Assembly (NCBI GenBank): GCA_030704615.1
Contig: CM060734.1
Location: 32,070,042 to 32,134,041, forward strand
Source: Takakia lepidozioides
Lineage: Eukaryota > Streptophyta > Takakiopsida > Takakiales > Takakiaceae
Direction of reading: 5' to 3'
Length of the DNA stretch: 64,000 bases
In this document: piece by piece, positions 57,144-64,000 of the stretch
How positions within the stretch are numbered: position 1 is the first letter of the stretch
Layout of the letters: every line of letters starts with the position of its first letter
Program-made: the position numbers and the translations under genes
The notes under the pieces: model-generated
Database searches by the model: none
What the model was told of the DNA's origin: nothing
What the model saw: only the letters and a program-made list of their open reading frames with translations

Positions 57144-57643
57144 CCAATTATCGTATTCCAGTCTCGTTGGAATGTATGTGTTACACTTACAATGTTACAC
57201 ATATCATTCCATCACTCGTTCCCACATCCTCTCACAATGATTTTCATTTTTCCCGGAATTATCCGATTTCGTCCTTATGTCGTGCGCATACGTATCGCTA
57301 TACAACTACATCGCTCGAATCCCATTTACTTTCAGGAGCTCGCTTTTACCATTTTTGTTGCCGATACCTGTGGTGGAGGCGCTCCACACATATATGCACA
57401 ATAAAGTAGTCTGCCACAATAACTGTAAGAACTAAACGCACATGTCTGATAACAAATAAACACAAAACACAACACAATCACTCGTTAAACTAAGAGTCGA
57501 GTTAGGGGCACCCCAAGCTATGGGGACTCCACCCCACAACATCCTATGCTCCCTTCATACGCACACTCAGATTCTAAGCAGCGAAGGAGCTCGGTCGTGC
57601 AGGCTCAACTCGAGAGAGATGACCCGCACGACTGACGCTCTCG
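57144..57643. other. Unassigned sequence
   Basis: Short ORFs only; nothing recognisable. Confidence 0.4.
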
Positions 57644-57770
57644 TGAAGTGCATGGGTCCAGATTCATCCAAGATGGCCGGATTTCAATCTCCAGATTACA
57701 TATGATTCCCTGTGGAAGGATAGCTACAAGAAACTTGCATGGATAGATGACCAATTGGTTGGTCTTGAGC
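57644..57770 (+). pseudogene. Isolated PPR module A relic
   Basis: GTGCATGGGTCCAGATTCATCC and the following 100 bp match the N-terminal module of the PPR family (MGPDSSKMAGFQSPDYI, then a frame-broken version of SLWINSYKKPAWVDGQ). It lies about 25 kb from the main cluster, on the plus strand. Confidence 0.6.
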
Positions 57771-58489
57771 TGAAGAGCACGACCCCTGCAGGGATGTCTC
57801 TCCATCTGTAGATCTTTTAGGAAGTGGAAGGCTAGGCCTAGGGCCCAGCTTTCTTATGACATTGTTAGCTGATTTTCAGTTCTTCTCCTTAGCTCGGTGC
57901 CTTTCTGTTTCCAAGTTATGGCAGTAGTTTCTGGCTGCAGCCTCTTTTCCTGCTAGACTCTTTAGCTCTATGCAGACCCCCTTATTTGCTTGCCTTCCTT
58001 CTTACTACTCTTTCTTGTCTTGGTACGCGAAGCTGTGTCTTCCTCTTTCAGCCTCTATGGCACTCTATCCAGAGGTTATTTTTCCTCTTTGTAAATGAGC
58101 TGGCTCTTATAAGGCTCCACCCGATTCTTGCACAAATCCAACCGCTTGAAGGATGCTTTGTGTGGATGTGCAAAACACTCAGGGTGAACCCAGTAGGTGC
58201 CCAGAAAGAGGCTCTAGGTAGAACTTTACATGGCACAATCAGTTATGAGAGTGAAGAGGCAGAGGAAGAGTTAGAGCATACTGTGAAGTTTGGAGAGCAA
58301 AAGCCCATCCTGCGGCCAACCGATTGACCACTACCCCCTGTCCCTCTTTGTTAACAAAAATAAAATAATAAAAAAGACAACAATGGCTTCCATTCTATTT
58401 TCCTAGAAACCTAATGAGAATTTAAATCAATTAATAATCTAAATATTATAATTGTATGATTTAATTTATTAAATTAAAATATTATTAAA
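57771..58489. other. Unassigned sequence
   Basis: Short plus-strand ORF 57986-58327 without recognisable features; 58350-58500 is AT-rich. Confidence 0.4.
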
Positions 58490-58899
58490 AAACCTCTTTA
58501 GTCATGAAGTTATTCATGACTACATCATGGCAACGTGGCATTATATGATACGATATTTCTTTCCCACGTGTGGGTCATATATGTTGTCCATGTGGACACG
58601 TGTCACATCCGGAGTGCTACATATGTCTCTCTGACGCCTCTCCAATGGAGTTATACTTTGTAGACATGTAGTCATATAGTTAGTCATATATAAAATCATA
58701 TAGTTGTGACTACATCCTCTCTACAGCATGACTCCAGGTGCCACGCACGCAGTCACGGCTATGACTTGCAAAACGCAGTCCTAAAGACTAGTCGCTATGA
58801 CAGGGCTTTTTTCATTGCAGAGTGATATAGTCATGAACGCATATAGGACTGAAAAAATAGTCATATGTGCAGTCATAAAAACGCTCATCTGTTGTAGTG
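58490..58899. mobile_element. Probable CACTA-type transposon right end
   Basis: Ends in GCTCATCTGTTGTAGTG at 58899, the complement of CACTACAACAGATGAGC, the hallmark terminus of CACTA elements. The preceding 400 bp is packed with AGTCAT/ATGACT words in both orientations, as in CACTA subterminal regions. I could not identify the left end. The sequence right of the end (TGAAGATGAGGACGG) looks coding, so the element may sit in an exon. Confidence 0.4.
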
Positions 58900-59517
58900 T
58901 GAAGATGAGGACGGTGTGGAATGGCATGACGTCGATGTTGACATTGCAGAGGAGGAATTCGATCCATTGAGCAATGTGAATGACAAACACCGGTGGTGCG
59001 AGTTGCAGGCAGGAGAGTGACATGTGTTGTGGTACACAGCCATGAATATGGTGGAGTATGGGCCACAACATGCCTCCCGTCGGATTCAGGTGCATATGCG
59101 GTGGGTTTCTCATTTTCCGCGGTGACATTGAGGCCCGCTCTTTCATAAGCGCACCCGACGCATGATGCCCTCTCTGTATGTATCATTATGGGAATCCTAA
59201 CGGCACTCATCGATCTCCTTACACGTCATTGATTTGCCATTGTGCAACGCATTGGATGTCCTGGAAGGTGGAGAACAAAACATTGGCCTGGGTTATATAC
59301 AGAATCATCACTGGTGGAGACATTCGCATGATGACTGAACCAGGCCATCCTTAGGATGAGGTGTACTTGGGAGGGCATATGTTCATTTTTGAATGGAACA
59401 TATCGAAACAACTTCATCACAAAAAGTGTAACGAACAGACATTGAGGCTGCAAAAGATAATTGGAATCCCCACTGGGGAGAATGCAGATGCACTGCATGT
59501 CATACATTCGTTGCGAT
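58900..59517 (+). pseudogene. Transposon-like coding remnant, plus strand
   Basis: Frames on the plus strand look coding: DEDGVEWHDVDVDIAEEEFD at about 58905-59010, and VENKTLAWVIYRIITGGDIR ... GGHMFIFEWNISKQLHHKKC ... LRLQKIIGIPTGENADALHV at about 59260-59517, broken by a TAG near 59351. I do not recognise the protein. The spacing and decay suggest a transposon ORF. Confidence 0.35.
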
Positions 59518-59899
59518 GATGGGCAACAAGTCCGACATGGGACATTTCAATGTACTGTGTTACAAGCGAGGAATGCCCAAACAATGGGGAGGAGAGTACA
59601 CATTGAAGGGGAAAGAGTATAAAAATAGGGAGGTGAATGCGTCCACAAATGCCACGGCAGTCACAGTCTTCTGGGATGGGGGTTCTTCGACCTTGTCCTA
59701 GGCCGTGAACGGTGGGTGGAAGACACTCCCACAACCTCCCGCACAGGCCGGACATATGGTGGTCGTGCATAGGGGAGGCCATGTCCTGCTCGGCCTTCCA
59801 GCTCTGCCATGACCAAGTTGCAATTTTGCTGTCTCTTTGCAACAGCAGCCTCAAGAGGAAACCAATCCTGGTTTAGCTGCAAACAATATGTGAGTGGCA
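59518..59899. other. Unassigned sequence between transposon-like remnants
   Basis: The plus-strand frame continues weakly (MGNKSDMGHFNVLCYKRGMP) to about 59700; family unknown. Confidence 0.3.
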
Positions 59900-60781
59900 T
59901 CAAGGTTGTATGTGCATGAAGAAAATGTGGAAGGACATAAACGGCACCCGTGCACAATTGCCAAGAGGAATGCGATTCAGACAATGGAGGTTCAACTGAG
60001 TGCTTACCGGACTTGCAAAACCCGACACAGGGTTCACGAAGCATTGGTCAAGGTACAAGGCAATGTAATGAGCTGTGAAGAGGCCACATTCCCATGTGGA
60101 CGATTGCTGGGGAACTGGGGGGCACACCCATCGCATAGGATCGGTGGCCTCCACCACCTTGGGTCTGGAGGGTAGAATCCTCTGACCATAGCCCAGAATC
60201 TAGTAAACCGTGGCTTCAACCTCTTGTGTTTGTGCATGTTTTTAATGCTATAATTCAAGTGAAGGTGGCGCATGGGTTCCATTATTACGACACTCCAGTG
60301 GTTGTTGCACAATACATGCAGACTTTCAGCATCGTCATATCCACGAAACACACACGATTCCACATGCAAAATGCGTATGGAAGCGAGACAAAGGGGCAGG
60401 GTGTGCAGAAAACTCACTCAGAAGTAACAGGGACAATGAGCGCTTCCACACCAACACAGTTCAGAGTAGGGAATCGTCTGTCCATCCAAGTCTGTATGGA
60501 CTCAACTATTCCCCATATGCACTGCAATGTTCCCGAAGACAAATCCAAGTGAAACTGTCTAGAAATCGCACTTTACTGCGTACAGTGGTAGAAAGGGAAA
60601 GTGTTTTGCAAGAAACCCAAAAGTCCATGAGGCGGTCGCTTGTCCAGCCCCTTGCATGCACCAGGTCATCTGCATCTTCGAGTCTAAGAGGGATCTGAGG
60701 GGAGAATGCATCTTGCATAAACCATATGTCTGTCGTTGGTTGGACAAGCGCACCACAGGCAATCTTGAAAACACGCACCAC
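59900..60781 (-). CDS. C48/Ulp1-type cysteine protease domain exons
   Basis: Ulp1/SENP peptidases cleave SUMO-like modifiers. Related domains are often carried by plant transposons (MULE, CACTA and others). Minus-strand exons: 60781 to about 60560 (DIWFMQDAFSPQIPLRLEDA, GWTSDRLMDFWV, the usual N-terminal recognition segment), about 60530-60425 (WMDRRFPTLNCVGVEALIVP), 60340-60240 (NHWSVVIMEPMRHLHLNYS) and about 60157-59960 (CPPVPQQSSTWECGLFTAHY). The catalytic His (NHW), the oxyanion Gln (PQQ) and the Cys (ECGLF) are present. The position normally Asp (HLDS type) reads Asn (HLHLNYS), which would impair catalysis. It is probably the C-terminus of the gene whose upstream exons lie at 61027-64000. 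Confidence 0.65.
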
Positions 60782-61026
60782 ATATGCGTTTAAGGCAAAT
60801 GCGCATGGTCAATGACAATGCTGGTGCAATTCGCAAAAGGATTTGAAGGTATACCATATCATTTACTGTAAAGAGGGTGCACAGGCGTTGAACTCACAAT
60901 ACTTTTTCCCATCTCGCTATGTATCCTGCACAGTGCCGAGGAACCATAAGAATTCACGCGCACATGCAAGCGCTCGTGCAACAGTACACATACAAAAAAA
61001 CATGTTACATGCAAGAATACAAATGC

Positions 61027-64000
61027 TTACCTCTTCCTCATTTTATTTCGTTGGCTTGGAACTACAAGTATAGCATTGGGTGGAACCTCATCTGGAGAAT
61101 GGTGCATTGCATCACTCGCGCTATCAGCCGCGATGGCGATGGGGCTAGCGAATATGACATTGCGGGCAAGCTTACGTCTGCCCTGCACACTCCCATCCAC
61201 GTCACCCTGAGTCTGTGCTATGGCGTCTGTACTGTCAAATGTATTCATACCCGAGGGAAAGACAATCTCCCAGGGACGAATGGGGGAAGGCAATGCAAAG
61301 ATTTTCTGATGTGGCGTTCGGGGCTCTTCAAAAAGATGGACATGGGGGGTTTCTGAGGACCCAACAATGGTTGCCGCAGAAACAATGCACCATCATCAAG
61401 GGGACATTGGACACTAAGGGGGGCAGGACTCATAAAATGATGTGTTAAATTGCAAGAGGCCACAGGGGGCAGAAGTCCACCACAATCGAGAAATACCTGA
61501 CTGGCAGCAAGGTCCATTTCAAGTTGAGTCAGGAGACCTGGTTGGGGGCAAAAGAGACATATGCAAAGGTGTCTTTGTCATGGGGGTAAAGGACGTTTAC
61601 GCTAGCGTCCACATAGTCTGCACATGCAGGTTTAGCTGTGGGTGCATCTGTAACACTGTCCACCACAGCAGGAAGGGGGCCATCTAAATTCTGAAGTTGT
61701 ACAACTGTTTCCACTTCAGGCTGTGTACCAAATCATCTGCACACGGAGGGCTACCCGTTCTTGGAGGCAATGTCAGCCGCATCCACCAACACGTGGATAT
61801 TTGTATCCTCTATGGGGTAGCGGGGGGGCGATCCATTGCCTACTCTGGGAAGGAGAAGCAACCCCAACGCTACACGAGTGTGTATTTTCTGTGGCACCCA
61901 GCCTGGCAAGAGCAACAGCATCTGCAGATTTTTGTGCACATTGGAATGCCTCATTGACTTCAGAGTCATTGTAATCAAGAGAGCCTGCACAGGTCAAGGT
62001 GGAGTACACTTAAGCACCTCTTCCATTTCAAAGCAGCACACATACTTACACGTACAAAGAAGACATTGTAAGAACATCCACATTGCAATGACTATCGTGC
62101 AAAGGATGGACATTTCACCTACCTGGATCCCGACCAATCCAACCCAAGTCAAGATCCTCTTGATACTTCAAGGCAACTTTGAAATCCTGGAGGGCCTTAT
62201 CAACACCATGTCCTGGCAGTCCCACCCCACACCACAAGACCTCAAAGGAAGTAGGGTTACAAATGCAAGGACTTGTGCAGCCCTGTATCCGACTCCATGC
62301 ATGAACTCATTCATGGAATCCAATACACGCAACCGGTCCTCTTCTTGCCGCGTGTCAACAAGGTTCATGTGTAGTTTCAAGCACCCCCCTCTGACTCCTC
62401 GTAGGGGGTATGCCACCATACAAGAACTGTTCAAAGGACTGAAATTCGAATTTGCTGCAACATTTCTAATCGCAGTCTTACACAGGGGAGTACATGCAAC
62501 ACCGAGTTCCGGTGTGGACAGGGGAGTAGACGCATCAACGTGGCACATCCAAATCAAGCACAAAACCTGCATGAAAGGGGGCACACGGGGGTTCTCCCAC
62601 GGGTTCGTTGATGACGATAGAAGGTCCATGAGCCTGTGGGCTTCTTGTTTCGAATGATTGTAAATATTAGGCATGTCCGGGAACTCAACCATCTTGAGAA
62701 TTCTGAACAATGGCGACCAGCCCCATTTAGCCTCGTCTAATTCATCATGTGTTACCCTCTCCATTTGGCCATGCCAACCTCCACATACTGACGTCTTCGA
62801 GCCTCCAACATAGCCAAAGCTGCAACCTCCTTCACTTCGTAATCATTGAGAGTAGCTCTATATTTGTTGTACTCGACAACCGTGACGCATTCACTGTACC
62901 GGCCAGCATGGTCGGGAGTGAAACCAGGACGTTTCGCAAACAAATTTAATGTCTTCTTCAAAAGCTCCGTAAGCTCAGGGGCGGTCCCCATGCTGCGACC
63001 ACAGTCGTGCGCCAGGAAGGACCCCACATTAGCATAGAACGGAACAGAACGAATGACAGTGAAGGATAAAAAGCATGCACTGGACATCAATATGCCATGG
63101 ATGCAAACCAATGCTTCATGTCCAGTTACAAGTAATACAATATAATGAACACAATCCCAATTCCATGATGTGCAAAACACCTGCTGAAAATGCAGAATGC
63201 ATGGAGGTTCCAGTATGATTGAAGTCACCACCATTCCATACATTTGGGCAGAAGATGCAGGGCGCAGTGAAATGAATGTATGGGATACAGTCGTAGCAGA
63301 AGCATGTATCCATAAACATGACAAAAAATGATTGGAAGTAAAATTGTTGAGGGTGAGAAGGGGAACATACCATGAATTTCATAAACCATCTACCGTAGGC
63401 AGCACCCATCATACTGTCAGCAAAAATCGGGGGTCCCCGAAAGGTCCACAAGTCTGCGGTAAAATTCAGGGTCGTCGGGTGTGAAACGAATCCAAGAGGC
63501 AATAGATTGAAGTCCACGAGGTAGCTAAGGCCTGCCCATGAAACAACAACGGGTCTGGGTGGAAGAGCAATATCAGACCGCAATCTCAAAGCAGCTGCTT
63601 CAAATGCCTCTGCGGCCTCGTCTCTATTCAGATCCCTAAGTCGATTTTTGTTAAACAAATCTTCTGGATTTGGAGGGACGGTATGGTGATTGTTGGATTC
63701 CCTGGGTCCGTCCCCTGCCGGTGTAGTCTGTTTCTCTGGCTGGACAACTTTGTGCTCTGCAATGTTGCACTGCCCTGGCGCCACAGACTGACCCTCATTC
63801 TTTTGTAGACGCAAGCCCTTCTTCCGCACCTTCAAAGGTGGCATGTCTGCAAATTCCTCATCACCGCTGTCAAGCAGGTCCACAACCGTATCGCCCTTAT
63901 CCACGTCCACCTTTTGCGGACGGGAGTTTTCTCGAGGCGCCAGACCGTGATTGGTGAGAACAGCCTCATAGACCGCCTTCTGGGCCACCTCAAAAACAGG
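61027..64000 (-). CDS. Upstream exons of Ulp1-domain gene, transposon-like, runs off window
   Basis: Minus strand, continuing past 64000. One exon ends at about 63372 with donor ATTCATG|GTATGTTC. It contains an acidic stretch and a basic nuclear-signal-like PPLKVRKKGLRLQK, then RPVVVSWAGLSYLVDFNLLP and MMGAAYGRWFMKFM. Next come 63050-62752 (VGSFLAHDCGRSMGTAPELT, NKYRATLNDYEVKEVAALAM), 62764-62560 (DELDEAKWGWSPLFRILKMV), and an exon ending at 62122 (HGVDKALQDFKVALKYQEDL, donor CCAG|GTAGGTG). That exon joins in phase to 61984 downward (SLDYNDSEVNEAFQCAQKSA). Further pieces are at 61714-61529 and 61293-61027. The frame changes near 62760 without a clear intron, so the gene may be frameshifted. 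I do not recognise the N-terminal family. Confidence 0.4.

Noticed and set aside
56455-57147. Tyr-Ser-Pro repeats considered as an RNA polymerase II C-terminal domain
   Set aside because: Period is about 38 residues rather than 7 and the YSPTSPS consensus is absent.
61836-62657. Plus-strand ORF of 273 codons
   Set aside because: It lies antisense to exons of the Ulp1-domain gene that have splice-compatible frames, and it shows no motif.

Overview
Nuclear DNA of a land plant. Genes are sparse and split by GT-AG introns, and most of the rest is transposable-element and repeat debris. Three things suggest a spore-bearing plant (lycophyte, fern or another early-diverging lineage): a family of PLS-class PPR proteins ending in HSEK...CGDCH...DYW, a Ty3/Gypsy element carrying a DNA methyltransferase, and a TON1-recruiting-motif gene. 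I cannot name the species.

Layout. 0.15-0.6 kb: two exons of an unrecognised minus-strand gene. 1.4-4.2 kb: a broken copy of the Hippo-pathway gene MOB1. 5.6-17.2 kb: a rearranged Ty3/Gypsy element. Its parts read LTR, leader with two tandem-repeat arrays, Gag with zinc knuckles, a DNMT3/DRM-like cytosine-5 methyltransferase in frame with reverse transcriptase, RNase H and integrase, and an inverted tail that encodes the polyprotein C-terminus with a PHD finger before a polypurine tract and the other LTR. Unrelated DNA, an unrecognised two-exon fragment and a SINE with an 11-bp target duplication interrupt it. 17.9-33 kb: a birth-and-death cluster of one PPR-DYW gene. A nearly intact copy lies at 28.8-31.6 kb (minus), with several dead copies and many repeats of its N-terminal region. 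A MITE-like element, a tRNA-like hairpin and a second SINE are interspersed. 34.3-38.0 kb: a second, more diverged PPR-DYW pseudogene (plus).

39.0-41.3 kb: a four-exon gene, possibly plastid-targeted, that I do not recognise. 41.3-47.3 kb: mostly intergenic. 47.3-53.5 kb: a complete five-exon LONGIFOLIA/TRM-family gene (1397 codons), which should act at cortical microtubule arrays; its fourth intron is a 138-bp stop-free multiple of three. 55.3-58.9 kb: SINEs, a probable hAT-type end, a pair of 26-bp palindromes around an imperfect coding repeat, and a probable CACTA-type right end. 58.9-64 kb: transposon-like coding sequence, including a minus-strand multi-exon gene with a C48/Ulp1 protease domain that runs off the window.

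The best candidate for an unusual system is the Gypsy element. It combines a DNA-methylation writer (DNMT) and a chromatin reader (PHD finger) with its replication enzymes, and I see no aspartic protease. This copy is dead: stop codons, frameshifts and an inversion. The complete arrangement should be sought in sister copies elsewhere in the genome.
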